Shown in pieces: positions 11,456 through 22,938 of a stretch of DNA of 24,666 nt; the stretch's first letter is position 1; each line of letters starts with the position of its first letter. Both the position numbers and the translations under genes were made by a program. Origin of the DNA: Isohypsibius dastychi (Eukaryota; Tardigrada; Eutardigrada; Parachela; Isohypsibiidae); contig JAQIWT010000291.1 of assembly GCA_034696485.1 (NCBI GenBank), forward strand, positions 1 to 24,666, read 5' to 3'. Below the pieces are notes generated by a model. It was not told the origin of the DNA. It was given only the letters and a program-made list of their open reading frames with translations, and searched no databases.

Positions 11456-14400
11456 AAATCATCCATACAGTGATAAGTGACATAAAGATTACGCAATAAT
11501 AACTGCTTATACTTTTTTTTGAACATTGAAGCATTCTTTGAATGACAACGGAGCCTCGCTCTTCAACGATAAGATTCCCAAGTGGTTTTTCAAGTTCGGC
11601 GAGGTTCTTGTGGCTTCGGCTGATCTTTTCAAGTGCATGTCAATTTCAATTTGATTGCGATTTCGGTTTCCGGGCTGGCAAGTTACCGGCGGATGTAGCA
11701 AATTCGTAAGCCACATTTTTTTTGATGCCTGGTAAAACATATGCAGTATAGTTCTGTATTAATCTTATTTTTGTAAACGTTCTTGTCTTTGTTACGATCT
11801 GAATACATTGTATCAATGGTAAGGTAAACCGAATAAAGCAAGATGAACTGGTTTTTCCGCAGCTCAAAGCCAAGTGCGATCCAGAATTTTCTGCAAAGAT
11901 CAACACTCAAAGGACCAGACCGCAAGAATTTTGACCTCTCGACGTGACTATAAACGCAGAATTTCTTGTCTGACAAAAAATGGCGAAGAAAACTTTAATT
12001 CAAAAACAAACCTTTTTCATTAAAGTTCGAACCTTGACACGATCGACGAACTTGAAAAACTGCAGGTGTTCACAATTTTAAAAACGACCGTGAAGTAATT
12101 GCATCGTTAGGTAAGCAACCTTTATTAAGCGATATCCGCTTTGTCCAGTTTATAATGACCTGCAGTGACGGAATTGTCCCTGAGGTTCCGGATGTCTCAT
12201 CCAGCAACGTTGCTGAAGCGAATAAATGCTGACGTCAACAGCTTAGAATACTCTTTTGGAGATTATAATATTTCTTCATAATTAGGATCAGCTGTATTGC
12301 TCCGAGCTTTTTATCTTTCATGACAGTAATTTCGTCTTGCATTGAACAGAAAATTCCATTGTATTGTACACTGCGGTATTGCAATGTTAATAAAACTCAG
12401 AAGCTACATCATGTGACTCATTAACAGAATATGTAGGTTAAACTGTGTTCTAATTAAAGTTGAATGCCATGTAGACACTGTTTGGTTTCTCACGCTGTCG
12501 GAATGTCAGACCGCAATAATGGTGGTCTAAATATTTCTGTAAACAGAAAACCGTTCTTGATGGTGTACAAAATTGGTCTCAGGTCCGATACATAGCAAGG
12601 TAAATTTTCGCGCTTTCATAAAAACGAGAAAAAAATCTTCAGCGGATTTTCGGCAAAGAAACCTGATTTAGTTTCCAATCGTGGCTTGGGAAAGTATCCT
12701 TTAAAAGGTCAGTTACTCGAATAAAATTTAAGTTACCTTACTCAAAGTCACTGAACTCAAGCCTCACGTTGCTCAAGTTACCTTATGTTACGACTGGCTG
12801 TTTCCGGTACCAACGTGACCTATGAAGTTCCAGGTTTACGCGATTTGCGGGCTCATATCCTTATGTGGACCCCCAGAATGTTATGCATCCTCCTGGACTG
12901 ATGTTCGAGCCTTTGTTAACATGCAAGGAATCGTCTAGCTTCGGAACGGATATTGCCATTGGTATGTTTTGTTAGCTGACCGAAATCTTCGGTAGACTTG
13001 ACTAGCTAATCGGAAATCAGTCAGAGAAGCCGTCCAAGTTCCTGGTTCACTGAAGGCTCAACAGGAACGCGAAAATCTTGTCAGAACTCACGCCATCCAA
13101 GACTATCGGCCAAGGAAGCAAAATACAACAGCTGTTTCACTTATACATGAACGCTTTTTCCGAACGGATTTCGTCAGTACGTGGTCATTCGATCAAGTTT
13201 GGTTTATCAGAATATCGGACGAACTTCCGTGAAAATTTTGATACAATGGTATTCGAGGATTAAAACTTAAAAACTGCTTTTATCGGCAATCTGAATATCC
13301 GGACGCAGCTTTTAAAGAATGTAGGGCAACACGAATGAGTAAAACCGGCTTTTCCATCCCCCGACGAAGTGCAATTTTCCCAAAGCCAACCCTGCTCGGT
13401 GGCCACAATCGAACTTATAGTTCCCCGTACTTCCGAGAGTCTCCTCATAGCGCAACCTCAGAACCACAAGTTTGATTTGACGAAACAAGCAGACTACCGA
13501 ACTACTTGCCACATTTCGTTCGATAACATCAAGGTTAGTTTGTAAAACAGCAGTTCAGTAATATCAAACCAAGTTGGGGGCAAAATTAGTGAAATGTTCC
13601 AAAAACAGTTCGTTGCAGCCAGAGTATCGTAAAAACAACAAAAGTGATAATGGAAAATATAATTTCAACTGACACGAGTGTGAACCTTTGGATGAGTGAA
13701 CTACAGAAAAGTAAGACAAGCCCACAAGTTCCCGCAACGGACGGACCATTGGTCAGCGAACTGCGTATAGCGATGGCGATGAACGGATGGCGAGTAGTCA
13801 CGTGGATGCAAGCTTTAGAGTTCGAGCTGACCCTTCGTATGCACCACAATCAGTGCTAAAAAAGCAGCCTTCTGCAGTGCAATAATCATTTTAAACAGTT
13901 TCTGGTTTTCTGGCTCATGAGAGAAAGTACGTATTAGTGGTTGGCTTAAAGTGCATTTGTGAATGGAATCGTGCACAAGTTTTGTCGGGGAGCATTCAGT
14001 TTCAAATTGTCTTCTTGCAGAATCTAGCTTATTTGGACTCCAATAACCGAAGACAAAAAGGCGAAAAGGTCACCAACACCCTGCAGGTCTTCGTCGGAGC
14101 TCTTTGCAGATGGCGCTGAGTATAAAATAACAACTCACTACAGAATCATACTCATGAAAGTGGAACGGCTGTGGAACTTGCTTAGAACAAAATACCAGCC
14201 AGAATTAAAAGTGGGAGAAAATGGCAAAGCTCCCCCATTCGCCATCCCGGTCGGTCTCCTTGGTCTGTAAACTGACGGTTTGAGATGAATCTGCAACGTT
14301 CGTGAAACAGACTAAATGGAAGATACAATATCGTCCAGGCGTGTTTATTTCCGGCGAATGTAGCGCATATGCAAAATGTAGTTCTAAACTCAACCAGATG

Positions 14401-15112
14401 GACTGGCCTGGTGATGAAGAAGCTTCGAACTCAAAAACTTGCGCCGGCATCTGTGCAAATATGACTCACAACGTCTTACCATCAGCCTCGAAAATTCGAA
14501 AAACAGGACCATGGGCGCATCTTCAGTTAGCAGAATTGTCACCCGGCAAACCCGTATGCACTGAAGCTCCAATATAAAGTGCTGACCTTTATTTTGAAAC
14601 AGTTCGTAAATAGACTTTGATCACCGTAAACATTCATAGTTTTCCGAAGAACAAATACGGTTAGAACTAATGTTGAATGAAAACAAGAGCAGCATCGCTA
14701 GAAATCTTTTTTCTGGTCTTTTGTTAACGGTTGGTGCTTTTTGTTTGGAAAGAAGATATTGTTGCTTTTACCCAGTAACAGAATTCAAATTTTAAACTGT
14801 CCTCACTTGCTCTTCTTTGCAAAAGCATCACCAGACTCTCTTTCTCTCTGTGATGCCAGTAGATTGCATGTGTTGGACCAAACTGTTGCTATTTTCATCC
14901 GTCCATGGCATCGTAATCTAGAGCAAGGCGCATTTGCAACTGTCTTCTTGTCTCGACAACTTGCCTTTCTGGGATATCTATTATTAATCGGCACCACGGA
15001 TCTTTTGCTCTTCAAGTTCTACTTGTTATGAGGATAGTTTTTCGACAATTTGAAGCAACGTATCAAGGTATTGTCGCCAATACAAAGGCGACGGGACGTA
15101 CCGGCCGTCAGC

Positions 15113-15238
15113 ATGGCCGAGGACGAATGTTTGCCTGGAAGCATGCGTCGTACAGTATTTTATCCCAAATCTAAAACTGCTTTCTTGTTATTCCTGGTGA
15201 TTTGTTTAATTGGAAGTATTCCTTGCCTCGCCGCTCAG
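15113..15238 (+). other. Collagen IV signal-sequence exon
   Basis: Residues 1-42. A basic stretch ([11 protein letters not shown]) is followed by the hydrophobic core [16 protein letters not shown] and a likely cleavage near CLAAQ. From Met15143 this is a classic 32-residue signal peptide; from Met15113 it has ten extra, partly acidic residues. The frame upstream of 15113 stays open to about 15050 but has no ATG. Donor GTACGT at 15239. Confidence 0.8.
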
Positions 15239-18200
15239 GTACGTTCTTGAAACTATATACATTTAGTGTATGCCGATTTGGTCATAGCAATTTCCTCGTT
15301 CAAAATCATACGAGGTTGAATGGTTATCAAGAATTATTTCATAACGAAAAACATTGCTTTATTTAGATATTAAATTTTGATGATGGTTCAATGTTGAGCT
15401 CCGATAGTCTATCTTTAAAGCAGTTTTTTTGCTCGAATGTTTTCCGTGTTTTCTGTGGCATCTCGGTTGTGAAAAATAACTAGTTGCCTCTAAGGTCAGT
15501 TGGATTGGTCTCAGCAAATTTGTTTTGAATTTAAGATATTTACTTTGCACGAATCATTACCAGCGATGAAGGAAACGACAGAGTCTACCAGCTGTAAATG
15601 CACTGCCTAGAGAAAAGCCGGTTCATGCTCTGAATTTGAATTGGACTCATGTACTGTATACAATACAGACAGCCGAGAAAAAAGGAATTTCTGTGACAAA
15701 CACAAGCGATCTCGCTGTAAATCTTCTTATAGTCTACCCCATCTTTTCGCAGCTTCAGTTCAATAGAGAAAACCCAGCTCATTGAAATATAAATGAGTGA
15801 AACAAGCTCTTCCGCTGTCTTGATAGCAACAGTCATTTGTGGCGCCGTGAACGTATGTAACACAATGAACGTTGCAGGCTTGTGAAGGCTGTGCTCAACC
15901 TCAACAGTGCAAGTGTTATGGAGGCAAAGGAGAGATGGTGAGTTCTTCCGGCACATCGATTTCTGAGAACCTAAAATAACTATTCTTTTTTCAGGGCAAC
16001 TTTGGACTGCCAGGACTCCAAGGTCCTCCTGGGGCTCCCGGGTACATGGGTTTTGAAGGCGCTCCCGGAAGAAACGGTTTGTAAAACTGCTCGTGATTCT
16101 GACCCAGTAAAACTTGGTAACCAATCATTATTGATAAAGGTGAATTCGGAGATAGAGGAGATCTAGGTCTCTTGGGCTCAAAAGGTCACCGTGGGACTCC
16201 GGGCCAAACTGGAACCCAAGGTCCACCAGGGCTGGATGTAAGCTTTATCAAGTGTTTTTGATTCGCCAACGTTTACACTCAAATTGTTGCAGGGGCTCTT
16301 AGGCCTCGACGGGCCTCGTGGTCAACCTGGAATAGATGGCTGCAACGGTACTGACGCGGGAGAAGGACCACCAGGCCCTGCTGGAACACCCGGAATTCCT
16401 GGTCTGCCAGGTTTTCTTGGTCCTAAAGGAATGAAGGCAGGTCAAATTTGTCTTAGAGTTGTCGCTTCGCTCTACATTTCCTGTTTTCTAGGGAGAAGTT
16501 GGCGAAGGCGGCATAAATTCAGACACCGCCTCTGGTGGCCTAAAAGGAGAGTCTGGTACGCCTGGAATGCCCGGACGAGATGTATGTCACTGCAACCTTT
16601 GAATGTTTGAGCATGAAAGTTCAGAGATTGATCATAGGGGTCCCCCGGTGGTGATGGTCGAGATGGACCAAAAGGACCTAAAGGTTACGCTGGAAGACCT
16701 GTATGTACTTTGTGACCAATGTAGGATCAGTTCATGGTACGTTTGTGATATAGGGACCAGTTGGCCCACCGGGTAATCCTGGTTTACCTGGTCAACCAGG
16801 CATCGGTCGCCAAGGAGAAAAAGGAAACAAGGTAAGTTGTTGCAGAGTTGTGACAGAAGTGTCAATCAGTTTATTTGACAGGGAGCTTCTGGCCCGCCAG
16901 GCCGATTTGGACAATCGAGAGGCAGCGGTGCACAGACTAGTGGGCTGTACGGCCCTGAGTTTTTGCCGATTGATGGGCCTACCCCAATTCAAGGATCAAA
17001 GGGAGACAGAGTAAGTTGTCTGTTAGCACAACTGTTGTAGAATAAGTCTTGTCATTATACGAGTTCCTCCACAGGGGGATCGAGGAGAAGCAGGTTTACC
17101 CGGTCTTTCTGGTAACTCGGGCCGCGATGGGTTTCCGGGACTACCTGGGCGAAAAGGAGAGAAAGGATCGGCTGGTGAATACGGCCCCATAGTATGTTGA
17201 TTCTAAGAAATAAAGTATGAAATATCTCAAGGCCTCTGATTCAGGGCAAGCAAGGAAAAGATGGACCACCAGGACAGTATGGCTTGAAAGGTGCCTCCGG
17301 TGGTTCAGGACTTCCTGGTCTTCAAGGTCTAGCTGGACCTAGGGTACAACATTTAAGAACTCGTGTTTTGATTTTGAGCTCAGTGTCGCTTCGCAGGGAG
17401 CAAAAGGATTGATTGGTGACAGCGGCAGAAAGGGTGCATTCGGAGACCAGGTACGGTGGAAAAAATACGGGATCTGGCATGAAAGTAAAACAAAAGTGAT
17501 TGCAGGGTATACCAGGCCGGACAACAGATGATATTGGTAGCAGCCCACCAGGACCAGCTGGACCAGCCGGTCCCCAAGGTTATAAAGGTGACAAAGGCTA
17601 CGCAGGTATGTAAAACATGGAGTGAGGCTGAGCGAGAGTGCAAGAAGGTGTTTAATGAGTATTGTATCTTCAAAGGTCGACCTGGGCCATTGGGTCCACC
17701 TGGTTTACAAGGACCTGACGGTACACCTGGAACGGATGGTGCACCTGGTGAAGCAGGAAAGCCAGGGTCCGTTGTGGACGGTGACATCGGTGACGACGGT
17801 AAACGGGCGATTTTTATAAGTTTTGTTAGTTTGATCACCGTTTAACCGGTATATGCGACTCAGGTCTGCCCGGTGTCGATGGGCAACCCGGTGAATCAGG
17901 TATACCTGGACCACAAGGACAAGGAGGTGACAAGGGCCAGTCCGGGGAGACTGTCACTGGACCTATTGGATCACCTGGCAGAGCCGGCCAGCCCGGTTAT
18001 AGGGGTCCAAAAGGCACACCGGGTGAACGTGGTCTGTCTGGAGAGAAAGGTACCGCCGGCACAGTCCGAGCTCCAAGGACACCAGGATATCAGGGTGTGA
18101 AGGGATTAATCGGTGATACCGGCTCTCGTGGTCCTGATGGACCAGAGGGTAGACCTGGCTCGAAAGGATATCGAGGCGACGACTGTGGAGTTTGTCCACT

Positions 18201-21200
18201 TGGCCAGCCTGGCTACAAGGGTGACCAGGGAGATTTCGGGGCACCAGGTACGTGTAAATGGAACAAGATTATGGAAATGTTAGTCATCGTGAACTTTTCA
18301 GGTTTACAAGGCAGTACTGGCCCGCCGGGCGTGACAGGTAGCCAAGGAAGGAAAGGGCCGGAAGGATACCAAGGGGTCAGAGGCGCGGATGGCGACAAGG
18401 TACACTAACCTAAATTCAATAAGGTGTCTTCTCACTGCTTGTGTCGCCTGGTTTACCAAAAAGTTTTTGTGTGCCAACATTATGGTATTCAGGGAATGGA
18501 TGGCAGAAATGGAAACAAAGGCTACAAAGGTGATCAGGGAGAAGATGGGCAACTGATTTTCCCCGCCATCGGCCAAGCCGCCAAGGGTGCAAAGGGAGAC
18601 AGTGGCTCTGATGGATCGCCAGGAGCCGTTGGTAGGGCAGGGAAAGAAGGATATCCAGGACTACCTGGACTGCCCGGACGTCCTGGTCCAAAGGTTGGTT
18701 ATACTTTGCAAGTTAATGCGAGAGAATCATGTTTTTGTTAAGGGGGACCTCGGTGATGATGGTTTATCTGGATTACCCGGACGGGATGGGAGTGTTGGAA
18801 GGCCGGGTAATGCTGGTCCTCCTGGAATGCCGAGTCCACAGGGACCCCCGGGGAGAAAAGGTGCCAGTGGTGACTATGGTGTACCTGGTTGGCCCGGTGT
18901 AAAAGGAGTCAAAGGTAACAGAACTTCACACATGCTATCTGTTTCATCAGCAGACGTGCCAAATGTTTCTTCTAGGTGACCGTGGAAGCTTTTACCGGCA
19001 AGAAAACGAAATATTGCTCCCAAGAGGTGACAGAGGAGCTGACGGTCGACCCGGCTTCAACGGGGTCAATGGTAAACATAGTACATAGTCTTTCAAGCTT
19101 GAGCAACTGTTGATGTTGGTGCACTAGGTCTGAAAGGAGCAGCTGGTGAAAGTGGTCTACCTGGCCCAGACGGATACAAAGGAGCTCGGGGAGATGAAGG
19201 GTTCCCAGGTCTACCAGGAGCAGTTGGACTTATTGGTGAACCCGGATTCCCAGGCATCAAAGGAGACGACGGCTTTGCTGGACTACCTGGTCTACCTGGG
19301 CGAAGTGGCGCATCCGGGCTTCCCGGTAACATGGGCATCAAAGGTGACAGGGGTGACGATGGTCCAACATTCGGTCTCGATGGACTGCCTGGCTATCCTG
19401 GACTCCCAGGGCGAAAGGGCGAAGCTGGTGCTTCTGGTGACGACGGACTACAAGGCCTTGGTGGTATGGCGGGACGACGTGGCCTTCCGGGTGACATCGG
19501 TTAGTGACAAGCTCGCAGCGGTCGATCGCATCCTCAGTGTTTGAAATTTAGGAAGACCTGGTCAGCCGGGGAGACCTGGACCATCAGGTCCCAAAGGAGA
19601 CGCCGGACAAGTCTTCGGTGCTCCAGTTGGGCCAAAAGGATTTGCTGGAGAAAGCGGCTTTCCGGGTTAGTAATATGCACCTTGACACGTAGAACTGGTA
19701 GGGAGAATTGCTTGATTGTAGGTTACCCGGGAGTGAAAGGTGCGCGCGGCCAAGATGGCTTTCCAGGCGCACCCAGTACTATCCGAATAAAAGGCGATTC
19801 TGGAGAGCCAGGCTACCCTGGACAATCAGGGCTGCCAGGCAATCGGGGTGGAGCTGGTACACCTGGCCCTAATGGACTGAGTGGTCAAGGAGGTATGTCC
19901 AGACGAAACTGCGTTGGATGTTAGTTAGAAATTGTTTAAACAGGACCGAAAGGACAAGCAGGAGACTTTGGTCGTGCTGGTGGACAAGGACGACCTGGTT
20001 CACCCGGGATGCCCGGCTTAGTTGGAATAAAAGGAATCAAAGGAGACGAAGGATTTTCTGGGGCAGGCGGACGTCCCGGTCAACCAGGAGCAAAAGGTCA
20101 AAGTGGTACACCTGGTTTCCCAGGACCTAAAGGGCCACAGGGTGACAGTGGTCCAGAAGGAAGGAGAGGACCTAAAGGAGATGGAGGCGCTGCTGGTAAC
20201 CAAGATAGCATAATCGGTTACCATCACTCACACTTACGGGTTGTTGTTTAGGATTCCCTGGCTTGCCAGGCGCATCAGGAGTCCCTGGCCTACCCGGCAT
20301 GAAGGGACTCCGCGGTGATGACGGCCTCGTTTATGAAGGCTCAGTTGGTCTTAAAGGATATCCTGGTCGCCCAGGTCTTCCTGGCTACGCTGGTCTTAAA
20401 GGCGCCAGAGGCGATGGCGGCTCGCCCGGATTCCCTGGTAAGACCAGACAACCACCTATACTTGCCCCAAGTACTATGCTCATGGGACATGTTTGCAGGT
20501 ACCGATGGTCTTAAGGGCGAGAGCGGTGACCGCGGCTATGATGGAGCTCCAGGTATTCCAGGAGGGATAACTTCGAAAGGAGCCAAAGGAGACAGCGGTC
20601 TTCCAGGACGTCCGGGCTCAGCCGGGGCTACCGTATGCTTCGAATTTTTCAATTTTGTTATCATCAACAACTTCATCTTTTTTGTGATTCAAGGGTGACG
20701 ATGGTTTGTCGGGACTGCCTGGGATCAAGGGTGCACGTGGAAACTCTGGCACACCTGGCCTACCAGGGACATCCGGTTTACCTGGACTTAAAGGTATTAA
20801 AGGTGACGGCGGATTCGAAGGACAATCGGGAAGACAAGGAGGACCAGGACGTAGAGGAGACGCTGGTATTCCGGGTGGCGCAGGAGCTAGAGGCGCTCTG
20901 GGAGATGATGGCTATGGAGGTGCACCTGGGTTGAAGGGTATGGCTGGACTCAGTGGCGTACCCGGTAGAGCTGGATTCCCTGGCTCACCAGGCCTTGCAG
21001 GTATAAAATTATCATTGATATGATTTGGTTACAAGAAATATATCTTTATTTTCCCAAGGACAACCTGGCAATCAAGGAGCACCTGGAGAACCAGGTCTGC
21101 CCGGTCTATCAGGAAAAGGAGCTCGAGGAGACGCTGGACGCGCTGGCACTCCCGGTTACCCAGGTACATTAGGTGAAAAGTGTTATAGACAACGAAGAAA

Positions 21201-22938
21201 ACTGATTTGTTCAGGTCAACCCGGAACGAAGGGAGATCAAGGATTCCCTGGAAGATATGGTCGCCCCGGAGCACCAGGGTCTCAGGGATTCGGCGCGCCA
21301 GGTGGAAAAGGTGAACGTGGACAGGGCGGTTATCCAGGCCAGCCAGGTAAGTCTGATGTAGTTGGATAGTTCATAGTTCAGTTGTGCACAATGGCTCACA
21401 TGTGCAGGATCGCGTGGTCCGGTTGGTCCACCAGGGATACCCGGTGCACCCGGCCGAGCAGGGCCAAAGGGAGACCGTGGAGAGTTTGGCTTACCAGCGT
21501 TGGGAACAGAAGGCAGAAAAGGTCAAGCAGGAACACCGGTATGTTATCGGTTGTTGTCCTCCTTCATTTCGAGTTTTTTGGTGACATTGTACCAACTAGG
21601 GCCTACCTGGTGCACCTGGGTCACGGGGTAGAAAGGGACCACTTGGGGACGATGGGTCACCTGGAATGGCTGGTCCAAGAGGCCCTCGCGGAGATGAAGG
21701 TTTCGCTGGAAGACCAGGAATGTCTGGCAATCCTGGAGTGAAAGGCATCAAAGGAGAACCTGGTCAAGTTGTCCAACAGTTCCCACAACAGGAGGGACCA
21801 AAAGGTCTTGAAGGTGCTTCTGGAATCCCGGGTGCGGCTGGAAGACCAGGACGACCTGGACTCAATGGTATGTGAAATTCGTTGATCATGAATCTAAAAC
21901 CAGAGCTCTAATACTGGAAATAATCCAGGGAGCCCGGGCCTCAAAGGCATTCGTGGTGAGCTTGGTCAAGGAGGAATTCCAGGTCTTCCAGGACCGTCAG
22001 GTTATCCTGGTGCACCTGGAGATATCGGACCCAGAGGTAAACAATCGTCAAATATTTATAATAGTGCATTTATTAATTGAATAAATAAAGGCACTGCTGG
22101 TGGGAACGGGTACGAAGGTCGTGCTGGAGAGCCGGGTCTTCCCGGCCAGCCTGGTCCGCCACCTAATCCTCGCGGTTTTGTCTACGCGATCCACAGCCAG
22201 ACAGAGCAAATACCGTCATGCCCGAGAGGAACTACACAACTGTGGGCTGGATATTCATTACTCTTCATTCAAGGAAACTCGAGAGCTTCTGGTCAAGATC
22301 TTGGTGCTCCGGGTAGCTGTATGCGCAAATTCAGCACTGCTCCATTCATGTTTTGCTCAATCCTCAACACGTGCAACTACGCCAACCGAGCTGACTACAG
22401 TTACTGGTTGTCTACCGAGGCTGCCATGCCAATGTCCATGGAGAACATCTATGGCCAGAGCATCCAGAGATATATCAGCCGTTGCTCAGTCTGCGAAACG
22501 GAGACCCAAATGATTGCTGTCCACAGTCAAAGTCTGCAAGTTCCGCAGTGTCCAAGTGGATGGCAGCCATCGTACGATGGTTACTCATTCGCCATGGTAA
22601 CTTGCATATCTCCTCATTTTTCTAGTTTCTGAGCTTAAAAATGGTCTGATCTTATTCAGCACTCCGCCGCCGGTGCAGAGGGAAATGGTCAGAACCTAGT
22701 CTCTCCAGGTAGCTGCATGCAGAAATTCCGATCGCAGCCCTTCATCGAATGCCACGGTACCGGTGGCTGCAATTATTTTGCAACCACACTCAGCTTCTGG
22801 ATGACCGTCCAGGCCGAGAGTGACCAGTTCAGGAAACCACGACCTCAGACTCTGAAAGCTGGAGACGTTCAATCTAAAGTCAGCCGCTGCCAGGTTTGCA
22901 GACGAATTTATCTAGGTAATCCAAGACGATCGGGCTGA
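15113..22938 (+). CDS. let-2: Collagen type IV alpha chain, alpha-2 (LET-2-like)
   Basis: Coding exons: 15113-15238, 15878-15937, 15995-16076, 16140-16237, 16293-16436, 16492-16581, 16638-16700, 16754-16831, 16882-17010, 17075-17191, 17245-17343, 17397-17450, 17506-17605, 17676-17798, 17864-18247, 18302-18399, 18493-18693, 18743-18914, 18976-19071, 19128-19499, 19552-19665, 19722-19892, 19944-20195, 20252-20437, 20499-20632, 20694-21000, 21059-21163, 21215-21346, 21408-21538, 21600-21867, 21929-22036, 22091-22596, 22660-22938. All joins are in frame: 1792 aa (nematode collagen IV chains are about 1760). Layout: signal sequence, short Cys-rich 7S end, about 1480 residues of Gly-X-Y with many interruptions, C-terminal NC1. 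The product forms triple helices in the ER and builds basement membrane networks through 7S tetramers and NC1 hexamers. Alpha-2 type is favoured by [16 protein letters not shown] and NLVSPGSC in NC1; alpha-1 cannot be fully excluded. Met15143 is an alternative start. Confidence 0.93.
15239..15877 (+). other. Collagen IV intron 1 (639 bp)
   Basis: By far the longest intron of this gene, between the signal-peptide exon and the 7S exon. It holds no recognisable exon. A first intron next to the promoter is a usual place for enhancers in collagen genes; no specific motif is claimed. Confidence 0.8.
15878..15937 (+). other. Collagen IV 7S (N-terminal) Cys-rich segment
   Basis: The exon encodes 20 residues, [20 protein letters not shown], with four cysteines just after the signal peptide. 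In collagen IV these cysteines and the start of the triple helix form the 7S tetramer junction. Confidence 0.85.
16437..16491 (+). other. Collagen IV intron with a GC donor (GC-AG, 55 bp)
   Basis: Exon 5 ends GPKGMK and exon 6 starts GEVGEG; Gly-X-Y and frame are kept only if the intron runs from AAG|GCAGGT to TTTTCTAG|GGA. The nearest GT donor (16441) is out of frame with the strong acceptor. It would be in frame only with a weak AG at 16497-16498, giving KAVGEG and a broken triplet. Confidence 0.65.
16918..16992 (+). other. Long interruption of the collagen triple helix
   Basis: Within exon 9 the Gly-X-Y repeat breaks for about 25 residues (from R after GQS to PIQ), including [16 protein letters not shown], before GSKGDR resumes. 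It is the longest interruption I see in the chain. Interruptions are normal in collagen IV and give flexibility; others occur near [29 protein letters not shown] and [12 protein letters not shown]. Confidence 0.8.
18184..18195 (+). other. CxxC interruption in the collagen helix
   Basis: The stretch [13 protein letters not shown] carries two cysteines two residues apart (codons 18184-18186 and 18193-18195). Cys pairs in helix interruptions of collagen IV alpha-2-type chains can form an intrachain disulfide loop; here this is inferred from spacing. Confidence 0.7.
21164..21214 (+). other. Stop-free 51-nt collagen intron
   Basis: Donor GTACAT at 21164, acceptor TTGTTCAG ending at 21214. Splicing gives GYPG-QPG, a perfect Gly-X-Y join. 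The intron is a multiple of three with no in-frame stop, so retention would insert 17 residues with two cysteines. A second donor at 21173 (GTGAAA) would also keep frame and add GTL, but would leave only a 42-nt intron, shorter than any other here. Confidence 0.6.
22174..22938 (+). other. Collagen IV NC1 domain (two C4 repeats)
   Basis: About 233 residues from [10 protein letters not shown] to the stop. Two homologous halves each carry six cysteines: SCPRG, GSCMRKF, MFCS, NTCNY, SRCSVC, then QCPSG, GSCMQKF, IECHG, GGCNYF, SRCQVC. This is the full set of 12 needed for the fold. The Met-rich AAMPMSM loop and the lysine in [13 protein letters not shown] correspond to the region of the Met93-Hyl211 sulfilimine cross-link that locks NC1 hexamers. 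An intron (22597-22659) splits the second half. The tail after the last cysteine, [12 protein letters not shown], is longer than the four to five residues usual in vertebrate chains. Confidence 0.92.

Larger units (their letters stand above)
10914..15112. other. 4.2 kb divergent intergenic region, P450 / collagen IV
   Basis: It must hold the promoters and 5' UTRs of the P450 (-) and collagen (+) genes. No open frame can be assigned: the longest ATG frame is 11088-11534 (-), 148 codons, with no known motif. Frames at 13078-13263, 13644-13859 and 14302-14577 (+) likewise match nothing I recognise and do not join by splicing. Visible signals are three CACGTG boxes, one XRE-like TGGCGTG, an inverted repeat at 11424-11455, and TATAAAATAA at 14121-14130 (about 1 kb before the collagen ATG, so doubtful as its TATA box). 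Confidence 0.5.

Noticed and set aside
13586-13859. Frames open on both strands near 13.6-13.9 kb
   Set aside because: Neither translation resembles a known protein, codon pattern does not favour either strand, and no splice partners were found.
15585-16124. 179-codon open frame on the minus strand across collagen intron 1 and exons 2-3
   Set aside because: It starts with TTG rather than ATG, runs antisense to well-supported exons and has no recognisable motif.
19093-19341. Minus-strand frame rich in Pro and Gly ([15 protein letters not shown])
   Set aside because: This is the antisense shadow of Gly-X-Y codons in collagen exon 20, as are other Pro/Gly-rich minus frames nearby.
15878-22036. 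Tandem repeat or satellite-like pattern of GG-containing triplets
   Set aside because: The nine-base periodicity is explained by Gly-X-Y coding sequence, interrupted by introns at expected splice sites.
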